Below, one piece after another: positions 8,122-17,261 of a DNA stretch of 64,000 bases. Under the pieces are notes generated by a model. The model saw only the letters and a list, made by a program, of their open reading frames with translations, was not told the origin of the DNA and searched no databases. Source of the DNA: CAZWSX01 sp964636985 (lineage in GTDB: Bacteria > Planctomycetota > Planctomycetia > Pirellulales > Pirellulaceae); the NCBI GenBank assembly GCA_964636985.1, contig CAZWSX010000003.1, positions 186,001-250,000 of the forward strand, written 5' to 3'. Both the position numbers and the translations under genes were made by a program. How positions within the stretch are numbered: position 1 is the first letter of the stretch; each line of letters starts with the position of its first letter.

Positions 8122-11100
8122 TTATTCGCCAACGATCAACGAGAGCTGCTGGTTGGGTGACGACTCTTTGGCTGCTTGCCACTCCGCACGATGCGAAACG
8201 ACGCGTTCGATCGCTTCGCGCACGGCTTCTAGTTGGATGGGCTTTGCCACATAACCATCCATGCCGGCATCAAGGCACTTCTGGCGAGCCTCGGCGAAGG
8301 CGTGAGCCGTCATCGCCACGATCGGTGTATGCCGCTTAGTTTTGAGTTCGTTTTCGCGAATCTTCGCCGTCGCGGCCAAGCCATCGATGTCGGGCATTTC
8401 CATGTCCATGAATACGATGTCGAAGGACTCGCGGCCGACGATTTCGATGGCTTCGGTCCCTGAGCTCGCGGCCGAACATTTGTGCCCTAAGGCCTCGACG
8501 ATTCCGATCGCGACGAAACGATTCACCGCCATGTCGTCGACAATCAAGACGTTCAGGGTGCCGGTTTCCGTTGGTTCCTCCGTGTCGCAAATGACCTCGT
8601 CCCCCTCCGCCGGCTTGAGGCCTTCATCCAAGGCTTCGATCAATTCGCGCGAGGAAACAGGCTTGAGCAATCGTCTGGCGGAACTCAAGCCAGAGTCGGA
8701 GATCCCTTCGATGCGATCGACCGCCGGAACCAGCATCACGCGTTTGAGGGCTTGGAACGACTTGGCCCGCGGCGTCGCGAGCAAGTCGTCGGATTTCACG
8801 CCGTTCACGCCAACATCGATCAAGAGGACCAAAGGTTCTTTCAGCGTGCGCTGGAGTTGTTCGAGTTGTCCCCAACCAGCCTCGCTATTGGAAATCAGGC
8901 TGCAGCTGGCGCCGGCGTGAATGATCGACTCGCAATAGGTATTGCGCGCGCGGCCGCTGTTGCAGCAAACCACCACGTGCCCGCGAAGCGTCGGCCGGGC
9001 AGGAGCTTCCTGCGGCGCGGCCGAGACGCGCTCCAGCGGAATCGTGAAATGGAACGTGCTTCCCTTGCCAAGCTTGCTTTCGACCCAGATGCGGCCGTTC
9101 ATCAGTCCCACCAGCTGAGCCGAGATCGAAAGCCCCAGGCCCGTGCCGCCGTAGCGGCGCGTGGTCGATCCGTCGCTTTGTTCGAACGCTTCGAAAATGA
9201 GGGCCCGCTTTTCTTCGGGAATGCCGGGGCCGTCGTCCTTCACATAGACGTGGAGCAATTCGTTGCCGGCCTCGTCCAAATCGATAAAGGCGTTGACGAA
9301 GACCTCGCCGGCCTCGGTGAACTTGATGGCGTTGCCCAGCAGATTCACAATCACTTGGCGCAGGCGGCACGGATCGCACATCAGTTGTTGCGGGATCTCG
9401 GGAGCAACGCGGTGGATCAGTTCCAGTTGTTTGGTCGCCGCCTGGCTTCCAATCAACCGCACGGCGTTGGAGATCAAGCTGTGCACGTCGGCGGAAATAT
9501 GTTCCAGCACCATCTTGCCGGCTTCGATCTTGGAAAGGTCCAAGATATCGTTGAGCAAGTGCAGCAGGGTGCCGCCCGATTGGTGAACAATATCGAGGCA
9601 AGTTCGCTGTTGCGTCGACAAGGGAGATCGCAACAGCAGGTCGGTCATGCCCAGGATGCCGTTCATGGGCGTGCGAATCTCGTGACTCATGGTGGCGAGG
9701 AAGCGGCTCTTGGCGGCGTTGGCGGCCTCGGCCACGTCTTTCGCTTGCCGCAGTTGTTCTTCGGCGCGGCGCAGTTCCTTGGCGGTGCGGGCCAATTCCG
9801 AATTGGAGAGGGCGAGTTCGCTCGCCCGCGCTTCCACAGCAGCAGTTCGTTCGACCACGCGTTCTTCCAACGTGGCATTGAGCTTTTCCAACTGTTCGAA
9901 GCCTTCGGCGTTTTCGAGAGCGGCACCCGTGATCGATGCGACGAAATCGGCCAACCGCTCTTCGTCCGCTCCGAACAGCCCAGCGACGTGTTGGTGCGTG
10001 GCGTACAGACACGCCGCCGTCCGATTGCGGACCTTGATCGGAGCGCAGAGCACCGATCGCTGCGACGCCAGGTCCACGAAAATGGCGGGGCTGCCATCGT
10101 CGCGGGCAAAGGCCTTCGACCGCCCTGCTTCGATCGCAAGCGCAACAGCTTGATGATTGAACGTGGTCGCCGCTCCGCCTTCCAACGGTCGGGGCATAAT
10201 CCGGCCCCGGTCGCGATCTATTTCGAGCACTACGCACGCTTCCGCGCGCAACAGGTGAATCGCGGCACTGCGGGCTTCTTCAAAGACCTTCGCCGGCGAC
10301 AGAGCAGAGGCGATGCGACGACCGCGGTCCAGCACCGTATCGAACCGGTCGGCGAGCGACAGGGTTCCTGTTGTATCCGAGACTCCCTTAGCCGTGCGAT
10401 CTTCGCCGGCGTCCATGGCGTCGATCATTCGCTGGGCGCGGAGCACATCGTCCTCAGCTCCTGCCCAACCCAAATTTCGCCCTACTTCGCCACGGTGCCA
10501 AAGCGACTTGGCGTATTCGTACTTGGCGCCTAATTGCTGCGCGACGGACAAGCTCTTTTCGAAATCGCGCTTAGCCGACGAAGCATCTCCCTGCATGGCG
10601 GCAATCAGTGCCGCTTCACGCAGTGCGCGCGGCAAATCGTTATTGCACAACTTGGCCGTGCGGATGGCTCGCTTGGCAATCTTGGCAGCTTTTTGCAGGA
10701 GCTGCTTCCGATTTTCGGGCGAGTAGACGGCGGTCGTCGCGGCACATTGACGGTAGGCGGTCGCCAGCCACGCAATGGCGGGCAAGGTGTACGCGTTCTG
10801 AATTCCTTTTTGATCCGCAACGGCAACCGCCTTTTCCAAATACTGGATGGCGTTGACGACGTTGCCAAGGTGAATGGTGCGAATGCCGGCCGCCATCAGC
10901 ACCTGCACTCGTCCTTGCGCGTCGTGCCGCTTGCGGGCCAATTCCGTGTCGATAATGTCCTGAGGCATGGCGTGGCGAGAGGCGCGCGTCCAAACGTCCA
11001 AAATGATGCCCGAGGCCTGCTCGTCACCCGTTTCGAGGCCGGAGCGGTGATTGAGCCGCGCCTCCCGGAGGGCGTCTCGAAAGCGGCCCAGGTGATAGAG

Positions 11101-14100
11101 CGCCGCCGCCACCTGGTAGCGTGCGATGTGCATCTGCCAGTAGTCGCCGGTGCGTTCGAGTAAGCGGATCGCCTCACGCCCCTTTTCCACGCACTCTTCG
11201 TATCGTGATGCTGCGTACAGAACGCAGCTGTAGTAATTGAGCGATTGCCCTTGCCCCCAAACGTCGTCGAAGCCCTTCCGCAACTCCAGCGAGCGTTGGG
11301 CATACTGGCTGGCTCGCTTGAAAAGAGGGACCAGGCACATCACCGGGGCGTGTTCAGAGTAGGCATGGGCCAACTCGGGAGTGGGAGGAAAGTTTTCCGC
11401 CAGATTGAGACCGCGCAAGTGAGCCAGGAGGCACTGTTCCTTGGTGCGGCAGTACCAGCAACCTTGCGTCAACAAGCTGAACAGTTTGATCGACAACCTC
11501 TCTTGTTCGGTGGGTGGCCGGCGCCTTCTTCCGAGGAAGAAGCGGGGCAGGGCGGTGTGAAGCACTTGTACGATCACTTCCCATAGCAGCAACGCCACAA
11601 CGGTGGCATGCCAGCGGGGGACCCAGTTTCCTAACATCCGCAAAGCGGTTTCAAAGCCGAGAGTGGCGTTTTCCATGTCGCCGCGTTTGTGACTCAACTC
11701 GGCGAGCTTGCTGTGAATCTGCGCTCGTTGCAGCGTGCTGTCGGCCAGCTCGGCCGCTTCGTTCAAATAGATCGCCGCGTCGGCATAGCAACCGCGAAGC
11801 ATCAACGTATCGCCCAGCCCTTCCGCGGCATGAAAGCGCGTGCAGGCAGGGCATTCGATGGCACCGCGGCGCGCGATCCGATATTGGCGTTCGGCGACTT
11901 CCAGAGAGAATCGCGCCTTGGCAGCTTCCGCTGCCCGCAAGGCATACGGGAGAGCCAGGTGCGGCATCTCGGCGGCGTCGAAGTGGTACGAGATTTCCGC
12001 CGCGCGGCTGGGAGCGTTCAGTTCCAAGTACGAGGCCGCCATGGCATGGAGTTGCCGCTGCTCCGTGTCGGAAAGACGGTTCAGGAAAGTCGCGCGAATT
12101 TGGTCGTGTACGAAAACAATCTGGCCGCCGTCGGTACGAGTCCATACCAAGCGACGTTCGCGAGCCTGCGTCAACGCGTCGATCGCCTCGCCGGGCGTCA
12201 TCCCAGTCAGGCTCGCGACGGTATCCAAACTGAATTCTTTTCCCGTCACGGCTCCCACCGAAAGGAGCTTGCAGGCCTTCTCAGACAACAAGTCAACGCG
12301 GCGAGTGAGGAGCGCGGCTGCCTCGCGGGACGACTGCATGTCGGCCATCGCCAAGGGCTCGATCGTCCAGACTCCGTCCCGTGAAACAAGCGCGCCCGAT
12401 TCGACAAGCCCACGCAACACGGCAGACGCCATGAACGGACTCCCCTCGGCGAACCGAATCACCAGGTCGACCGCCTGCGTGGGAAGCGCGCCGGCCATCG
12501 ATTCCGCCAGGCGACGGATTTCGGCGTCTTCGAAGGGTTGCAGGCGAATATGCGTGGAGTTCGAGAGAGACCGCAGCGGGTGATCCGCGGCGACTTCTTC
12601 CGAGCGAAACGCAACCACCAGCGAAGTCGGCTTGTCGGTTCGCGCTTCGGTATGCAAGCGGCGGATGAGTTTGCACGTCAGCTCGTCGCACCATTGGCAG
12701 TCATCCAGAATGACGACGGCAGGTTTGCTGGGAGACCCAATCGCTTCCAGGAAGCGGGCCAAGGCCTCGATGGTACGATTCTCACCGAACGCCGCCGGCG
12801 ATGAGGCCGCACGACGAGTCGAGAACAACGTTGCCAACCGCGGCAGCGACGAGACCAGCGGGTCCGCGTAGTCGGCCAGTTCCTCGGTGAGTGTCTTGAG
12901 GAATTCGGGTTCGCTCTCGCAGGCGGCCAGGACGCCGTCGACGATCCCGTCGAGCACGCGGTAGGGGATATCGCCCACCTGCGTGGTGGCTTGGCCGCGC
13001 AGAACGCGTAAGCCTTCGCGGCGGGCCTGCATGGCGACTTCCACGAGCAACCGGCTTTTGCCGCCGCCCGATTCGGCCTCGATCACCATGGTGGCGCTGT
13101 TGCCTTGGGCTGTGCGTTTAAGAAACCTGGCGACGTCGGCCATTTCCTTGCTGCGCGCCACAAACGCCGGATCGGCGAGAGTGCACCGTTGGTCCGTTGA
13201 ACCGATGACGATCGTAGTGGAATGCTCCTTGTTCGCCATCGCGGCCTGAATGGCTTCCAGGTCGTTGGCGACAGCCGAGGCAAGTTGATAGCGGTCGTGG
13301 GGGTCTTTTCGCAGCAGCCGCTGAACGAGTTCGTCCAGTTCGCGCGGCACGGCGGGGTTCAGACTCGGCAAGTAAGGTACCGATCCCGTCAGATGCTCAA
13401 ACAAAATCGCGCCGGCGTTTTCGCCATGAAACGGCGGACGTCCCGCAAGGCAGTGAAAAAGAAGGATGCCCGCCGAATAGAGATCCGACTGAGGACCGAC
13501 GTCGACGTCGATCGAGCCCGCCTCTTCGGGCGACATGTAGGCGACTCGCGTGCACTCCTCGCTGCCAATCAGTCGCTCGGGATGAAAACACTTGACGGTC
13601 CCGAAGTCGACCAAGGTGACTTGACGCACCGATCGGGGATGGTCACCCGTCTCGACAATCACATTCGAGGGCATGATATCGCGGTGCAAGGCGCGCCGCA
13701 TGTGGAGCTGCGCCAGGCTGGAAAAGAGTTGGCGACCAACGGTCACCGCGTCGGCAACATCCAGCGCTCCATCGCGCAACAAAGTTTGCAGCGAAACTCC
13801 CTCAACGCGCGGCATCACGATGTAGAGTTCGCCGTCGTCGTCTCCAACCGCTTGAACGGGAACGAGCCAAGGGCAGGCGATGTTCTGTCGGACGGTGGCT
13901 TCGTACTCGATGCGCGCCATGGCGCCCCGCGACAATGCGTCCCGTCGCACCACCTTGATCACGACCGCTTGCCCCGACTCGGTGTCGGTTGCAAACAGCG
14001 TTCGTGTGAGAGTTTCCTCGTTGAAGACGTCCGTCACCAAGTAACGGGAGGCAAACAACTTTTGGAGCGGCGCGCCGCGCGCAGAATCGCTCGCAGCAGC

Positions 14101-14151
14101 GTTTCCCGGAGGAGCCTCGATAGCCATGGATCTGTCTCCCGCACCGGCCAC
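8122..14151 (-). CDS. Hybrid Ser/Thr kinase - AAA - TPR - GAF - histidine kinase - receiver protein
   Basis: 2009 residues. Order: Ser/Thr kinase (about 35-300; catalytic D158 in HRDIMPSN, then VDFGTV); AAA-type ATPase (about 330-650; Walker A ESGGGKS, Walker B VVILDDCQW); helical TPR-like region (about 700-1230); GAF (about 1270-1420); coiled coil; HisKA with H1490 in MSHEIRTPMNG; HATPase_c (NAIKFTEAG, DDGPGIP, GGTGLGLS); a degenerate receiver lacking the N-terminal acidic pair; and an intact receiver with D1916 (FMDMEMPD) and K in AKPIQ. No membrane span is visible, so the sensor is cytoplasmic. The kinase/AAA/TPR/GAF/HK order is known from large multisensor proteins of planctomycetes and cyanobacteria. 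There is no fused HPt, but one is encoded 1.8 kb downstream on the same strand. Confidence 0.93.
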   Translation of the reverse strand: MAGAGDRSMAIEAPPGNAAASDSARGAPLQKLFASRYLVTDVFNEETLTRTLFATDTESGQAVVIKVVRRDALSRGAMARIEYEATVRQNIACPWLVPVQAVGDDDGELYIVMPRVEGVSLQTLLRDGALDVADAVTVGRQLFSSLAQLHMRRALHRDIMPSNVIVETGDHPRSVRQVTLVDFGTVKCFHPERLIGSEECTRVAYMSPEEAGSIDVDVGPQSDLYSAGILLFHCLAGRPPFHGENAGAILFEHLTGSVPYLPSLNPAVPRELDELVQRLLRKDPHDRYQLASAVANDLEAIQAAMANKEHSTTIVIGSTDQRCTLADPAFVARSKEMADVARFLKRTAQGNSATMVIEAESGGGKSRLLVEVAMQARREGLRVLRGQATTQVGDIPYRVLDGIVDGVLAACESEPEFLKTLTEELADYADPLVSSLPRLATLFSTRRAASSPAAFGENRTIEALARFLEAIGSPSKPAVVILDDCQWCDELTCKLIRRLHTEARTDKPTSLVVAFRSEEVAADHPLRSLSNSTHIRLQPFEDAEIRRLAESMAGALPTQAVDLVIRFAEGSPFMASAVLRGLVESGALVSRDGVWTIEPLAMADMQSSREAAALLTRRVDLLSEKACKLLSVGAVTGKEFSLDTVASLTGMTPGEAIDALTQARERRLVWTRTDGGQIVFVHDQIRATFLNRLSDTEQRQLHAMAASYLELNAPSRAAEISYHFDAAEMPHLALPYALRAAEAAKARFSLEVAERQYRIARRGAIECPACTRFHAAEGLGDTLMLRGCYADAAIYLNEAAELADSTLQRAQIHSKLAELSHKRGDMENATLGFETALRMLGNWVPRWHATVVALLLWEVIVQVLHTALPRFFLGRRRRPPTEQERLSIKLFSLLTQGCWYCRTKEQCLLAHLRGLNLAENFPPTPELAHAYSEHAPVMCLVPLFKRASQYAQRSLELRKGFDDVWGQGQSLNYYSCVLYAASRYEECVEKGREAIRLLERTGDYWQMHIARYQVAAALYHLGRFRDALREARLNHRSGLETGDEQASGIILDVWTRASRHAMPQDIIDTELARKRHDAQGRVQVLMAAGIRTIHLGNVVNAIQYLEKAVAVADQKGIQNAYTLPAIAWLATAYRQCAATTAVYSPENRKQLLQKAAKIAKRAIRTAKLCNNDLPRALREAALIAAMQGDASSAKRDFEKSLSVAQQLGAKYEYAKSLWHRGEVGRNLGWAGAEDDVLRAQRMIDAMDAGEDRTAKGVSDTTGTLSLADRFDTVLDRGRRIASALSPAKVFEEARSAAIHLLRAEACVVLEIDRDRGRIMPRPLEGGAATTFNHQAVALAIEAGRSKAFARDDGSPAIFVDLASQRSVLCAPIKVRNRTAACLYATHQHVAGLFGADEERLADFVASITGAALENAEGFEQLEKLNATLEERVVERTAAVEARASELALSNSELARTAKELRRAEEQLRQAKDVAEAANAAKSRFLATMSHEIRTPMNGILGMTDLLLRSPLSTQQRTCLDIVHQSGGTLLHLLNDILDLSKIEAGKMVLEHISADVHSLISNAVRLIGSQAATKQLELIHRVAPEIPQQLMCDPCRLRQVIVNLLGNAIKFTEAGEVFVNAFIDLDEAGNELLHVYVKDDGPGIPEEKRALIFEAFEQSDGSTTRRYGGTGLGLSISAQLVGLMNGRIWVESKLGKGSTFHFTIPLERVSAAPQEAPARPTLRGHVVVCCNSGRARNTYCESIIHAGASCSLISNSEAGWGQLEQLQRTLKEPLVLLIDVGVNGVKSDDLLATPRAKSFQALKRVMLVPAVDRIEGISDSGLSSARRLLKPVSSRELIEALDEGLKPAEGDEVICDTEEPTETGTLNVLIVDDMAVNRFVAIGIVEALGHKCSAASSGTEAIEIVGRESFDIVFMDMEMPDIDGLAATAKIRENELKTKRHTPIVAMTAHAFAEARQKCLDAGMDGYVAKPIQLEAVREAIERVVSHRAEWQAAKESSPNQQLSLIVGE

Positions 14152-14459
14152 GCAGCATCCCTCGTGCGCGACTGAGTGCGATGTGATTCAAAAAATGAAT
14201 CTTTGGTTTGCTTCGCGCGCGGGCTGAATGGTCCGACGATTCGGACGCAGCTTCGGCCCTACAATCCAGCGAGAAGCTCACAAAAATAGGTCATGCGCTA
14301 TGAATTCGTAGGCCGACCAAAGATCGCCAACCCCCCAGCGCGGGGAAGGCCGACGCCGGACGAACCGGAACTCGCGGTTTCAAAGATGCAATCGGAACGA
14401 TCGCGTGGCATGTCAAAATCGGCAAACTAAGACTGGCGGCCGATAGGCCAAGAAACGAT
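14152..14459. other. Intergenic region upstream of the hybrid kinase
   Basis: Presumed promoter region of the large kinase. No gene or clear promoter hexamers can be supported. Confidence 0.4.
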
Positions 14460-14502
14460 ACAACCGCGGCAAACGGGCTTTTCACCCATCGGCCGCGGTT
14501 GT
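14460..14502 (-). terminator. Stem-loop after the DksA-like gene
   Basis: A perfect 10-bp stem (14460-14469 with 14493-14502, ACAACCGCGG) has a 23-nt loop and is followed on the minus strand by ATCGTTTCTT. It lies 130 nt downstream of the stop codon. The long loop makes it a weak terminator candidate. Confidence 0.45.
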
Positions 14503-14635
14503 TCGCGTTTTGCTTCGTAAGACCCTACAAGGGGCTCACGTTTTCTTCTGGAGGTAGTTTGAATACGCCTCTAAAACGAGTTGGTTCGCGAGTTCGACGA
14601 CTTTTTCCGAAAAATCAGGAACTCAAAACGCCGCT

Positions 14636-15049
14636 TTACACGTCCTGTTCGATTTCTGCATCGAAATCGGCCATACCGAAGCGGGGCGAATTGCGCGATC
14701 CGCTGCGCTCGTCCCGACGTGCACAGTGGATGCACAGTGTCGCGTACGGGAGGGCTTGCAGGCGGAGGGCGCCGATGGTCTTGTTGCAGACCTCGCACTT
14801 TCCGTACTCGCCGATATCGATCCGCTCGATCGCGTTGCAGATTTCGGCCAGTTCCCGGCTTTCGACTTCTGCCAGCTGCGATGAGGTTTCGCCTGTGACG
14901 GTGTCGAAGGCGGCGTCCATCTCGTCGCCCACGGTTTCCTTGAGCTTTGCCAGGGCCGTAGCGTCACCTGCCAGCGACAAGCGCAACGCGTCTCGCCGTT
15001 GAATAAGGAGATTTCGTACCTTCTTAAGTTGAGCACTGATGCGACGCAT
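14636..15049 (-). CDS. DksA/TraR-family C4 zinc-finger protein
   Basis: 137 residues. ATG 15049 lies 8 nt after GAGGAG. A long N-terminal coiled coil (1-70) carries DEMDAA at 42-47, which fits the DxxDxA tip motif that DksA places in the RNA polymerase secondary channel. The C-terminal zinc finger uses C85, C88, C106 and C109 (CEVC...CIHC), and the YGKCEVCNKTI segment is diagnostic. By analogy it tunes transcription initiation with ppGpp. A general role is plausible given its isolated position, but a specialised paralogue cannot be excluded. Confidence 0.92.
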   Translation of the reverse strand: MRRISAQLKKVRNLLIQRRDALRLSLAGDATALAKLKETVGDEMDAAFDTVTGETSSQLAEVESRELAEICNAIERIDIGEYGKCEVCNKTIGALRLQALPYATLCIHCARRDERSGSRNSPRFGMADFDAEIEQDV

Positions 15050-15450
15050 GATTAGGTCTCCTCTCTCGTTCTCTTCCGCTCGCCAAGTATTCCTAGCGGA
15101 ATGACCCCGTTGTTGTAACGGTTGTCACTGGTATCGCGACCATTCTACGCAGGGTTGTCAAATGCAGTTCACGTTTTCCGGCTCCCCCACCAAAAGTGAG
15201 GCAACTGAAACGTTGCAACCGTTTTGGCAGGAATTGTCGGTATAGCCCCTCTAGATTTGCAAACCGTGCGCCAGTTACCTTTTCGACACGACTGTACTTT
15301 TTTCGCTCGGTGGTGCGTTTTGCATTGCGACAAAGCTCGCAGGAAAATCTTTTGCGGGTTTTCCTAGACAAGAAAGACCGCAAACGGGTTCGCCTTAGTG
15401 GTGCCGGAGAGGACTCTTAGTTGCCATTAAGGCGCGCGGGTGCGACTTAC
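15050..15450. other. Intergenic region between dksA-like and PQQ genes
   Basis: This is relatively AT-richer sequence upstream of the DksA-like gene and presumably holds its promoter. The short frames here have no ribosome-binding site and no family resemblance. Confidence 0.4.
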
Positions 15451-15490
15451 GAAAAAGAAAGCCGACACGTCCCAAGTTCGTGTCGGCTTT
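15451..15490 (-). terminator. Terminator of the PQQ-propeller gene
   Basis: A perfect 12-bp stem (15458-15469 with 15479-15490, AAAGCCGACACG) with a 9-nt loop is followed on the minus strand by CTTTTTC. It lies 40 nt after the stop codon. Confidence 0.9.
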
Positions 15491-15530
15491 CGGCGGCTAA
15501 GTGTCGGTGCGTCTTAAGCTTTGGAGGACG

Positions 15531-16805
15531 CTACTTCAGGTCGTAACACATCAGCTTGTCTTGCTCGCGCAGATACAGCTTGCCGTTCGCGATCACCGGA
15601 TGCGACCAGCTTTCGCGCTCCTGATATTCGGGCTTGAATTTGCCGGTAACGGTCAGCCGCTCGGGCGTCGCTGCCAGTGTCGCAACAGTGCCATCTTGAT
15701 ATCGCAACAGGATGTGTCCGTCGGCGTAGACAGCGGCGGCCGAACCGTCGCCTGGCGTCGTCCGGCGATTGCCTTCCCACATGATCTTGCCTGTCTTGAG
15801 TTCCACGCAAACGGGGATCCCGGCGTTCTGGTTGTGGCCGCAGTAGATGTAGCCATCCACCAAGACCATGCCGCCATGATGGTTTTGCATGGTCTTCTGG
15901 TCGAGGAAGTACTTCTCGTCGGCCTTGAGACCGTTACCCTCCTTGCTAATTTGAAGCAGCGCCGAGCCGGTGCCGTAGGCGGTCGAACCGAAGACGAAAT
16001 CGCCGTCGACAATCGGCGTCGAGATGTTGGCAACACCGTTGGCAACCGGGCCGTAACCCCACAGCATCTTTCCCTGCTCGCTGATGCCGACGAGGCCGCG
16101 TCCGAACAGTTGCACATATTGCTTCACGCCGGCCGCGTGCGAAATGACGATCGAAGAATATCCCGCCCCTTCCTTACCGCGACTGCCGAAGACTGCGGGA
16201 TCGATCGCACATTGCCACACGTCTTTGCCAGTCCTTTTATTGAGGGCGACGACAACAGCCTTATCGGCTCCGGGCGTGCAGAGGACCAAATCACCGTCGA
16301 CCAAGGGAGACTCCGAAAAGCCCCAGCCCGACATCAAGCGTCCTTCGAAATCCTTGAAATCGCGTTGCCAGATGATTTCGCCGCCGTCGACTTTGAGGCA
16401 CGCGATCGAACCATTCGAGGCGATCACGTACATGAAGTTGCCATCGAGCGTGGGCGTGCTGCGCGAGCCCTCGTAATCGTGCTTGGGCTTGCTATCGGTG
16501 ATGCTGCGTTTCCACAGGATCGTGCCCGTCTTCGCGTCGGCCGCGATCACGGCCTGGCCGTCGTCGAAGTTGCCGACGGTGTAGAGGCGATCCTTGTCGA
16601 GCGACACACTGGCATAGCCACCGCCGAATCCTTCGGCCATCCAAGCCAATTGAGGCTTTGCGTCGCCGTTCCATTCGAGTTTCAAACCGGTCTCGTCCGA
16701 CTTGCCGTCGCGATGAGGTCCGCGCCATTGGGGCCAAGTATCACCCGCCACCGCCAAGCCGGCGACGAGGCAGATCGCGATGAAACCAAAGTTCGAACAA
16801 CGCAT
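15531..16805 (-). CDS. Secreted PQQ-like beta-propeller protein
   Basis: 424 residues. ATG 16805 is chosen because GGAG lies 7 nt upstream and a signal peptide (MRCSNFGFIAICLVAGLAVAG) follows; an upstream extension lacks these. The mature protein begins with DTWPQWRGPHRDG, the signature of a very large planctomycete family. It continues with propeller blades containing A-x-D-x-x-TGx-W repeats, such as ADAKTGTILWKR, LNKRTGKDVWQ and VELKTGKIMWEG. No dehydrogenase active site is recognisable, so cofactor binding is uncertain and a scaffold or binding role is equally likely. It probably acts in the periplasm. Confidence 0.88.
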   Translation of the reverse strand: MRCSNFGFIAICLVAGLAVAGDTWPQWRGPHRDGKSDETGLKLEWNGDAKPQLAWMAEGFGGGYASVSLDKDRLYTVGNFDDGQAVIAADAKTGTILWKRSITDSKPKHDYEGSRSTPTLDGNFMYVIASNGSIACLKVDGGEIIWQRDFKDFEGRLMSGWGFSESPLVDGDLVLCTPGADKAVVVALNKRTGKDVWQCAIDPAVFGSRGKEGAGYSSIVISHAAGVKQYVQLFGRGLVGISEQGKMLWGYGPVANGVANISTPIVDGDFVFGSTAYGTGSALLQISKEGNGLKADEKYFLDQKTMQNHHGGMVLVDGYIYCGHNQNAGIPVCVELKTGKIMWEGNRRTTPGDGSAAAVYADGHILLRYQDGTVATLAATPERLTVTGKFKPEYQERESWSHPVIANGKLYLREQDKLMCYDLK

Positions 16806-16840
16806 GAAGAAACTCCAATAAGCGGACAGCGCGATCACGT

Positions 16841-16880
16841 TCCGCGCAGCACACTCCGCGCAGCACACTCCGCGCAGCAC
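16841..16880. repeat. 14-bp tandem repeat upstream of the PQQ gene
   Basis: TCCGCGCAGCACAC is present twice in full (16841-16854 and 16855-16868), followed by a 12-nt partial copy. The array starts 36 nt upstream of the start codon, so it lies in the promoter or 5' leader. Confidence 0.8.
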
Positions 16881-17080
16881 GTAGTGCGGCAAGTTCAGGT
16901 ATTCGTGGCCTGCAGCGAGTGTCGACTCGCAAGACCACAGGAAGGTGGGGCTCAACCTAGGCCGAGGTATAAGAGGTGGGACCTCGGATCAATCAGCCAA
17001 AATCAAGTCTAGTTTTGGCCCTATCTGTCCGCAACCCGACGCAGCGCCATCGGCACCTCAGAAGATAACCAGACGTTAAC
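16881..17080. other. Intergenic region upstream of the PQQ gene
   Basis: Likely promoter region of the minus-strand PQQ gene. No gene is seen. Confidence 0.35.
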
Positions 17081-17118
17081 AAAAAACCGGCCGAAGTTCC
17101 CTGCGGAATCGGCCGGTT
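17081..17118 (-). terminator. Terminator downstream of the squalene-cyclase-like gene
   Basis: A perfect 10-bp stem (17085-17094 with 17109-17118, AACCGGCCGA) is followed on the minus strand by six T residues. It lies ~145 nt after the stop; a REP-like palindrome lies between. Confidence 0.85.
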
Positions 17119-17207
17119 CGTGGAGTACGCGTTAGTTGCAAGGCCACGATCGCATTAGAGCTTTGTCAAAACCAAATGTTCTGGTTCGCAACGTCTTGTC
17201 GTACGCA

Positions 17208-17238
17208 CACTGGCGTCTTTAGGACGCCAGTGCCACCC
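17208..17238 (-). repeat. REP-like palindrome, GTGG-head type (single copy)
   Basis: CACTGGCGTC pairs perfectly with GACGCCAGTG around TTTAG, followed by CCACCC. On the minus strand it reads GGGTGGCACTGGCGTCC and onward. It matches the two copies at 38451-38528 at 30 of 31 positions; the difference is in the loop. It sits within the 3' untranslated region of the neighbouring gene. Confidence 0.85.
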
Positions 17239-17261
17239 GAAAAGTTAGCTGTACCAAAGCA

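Noticed and set aside
15501..17012. 503-codon open frame antisense to the PQQ-propeller gene
   Set aside because: It runs opposite a clear secreted protein with ribosome-binding site, signal peptide and terminator; no own signals.
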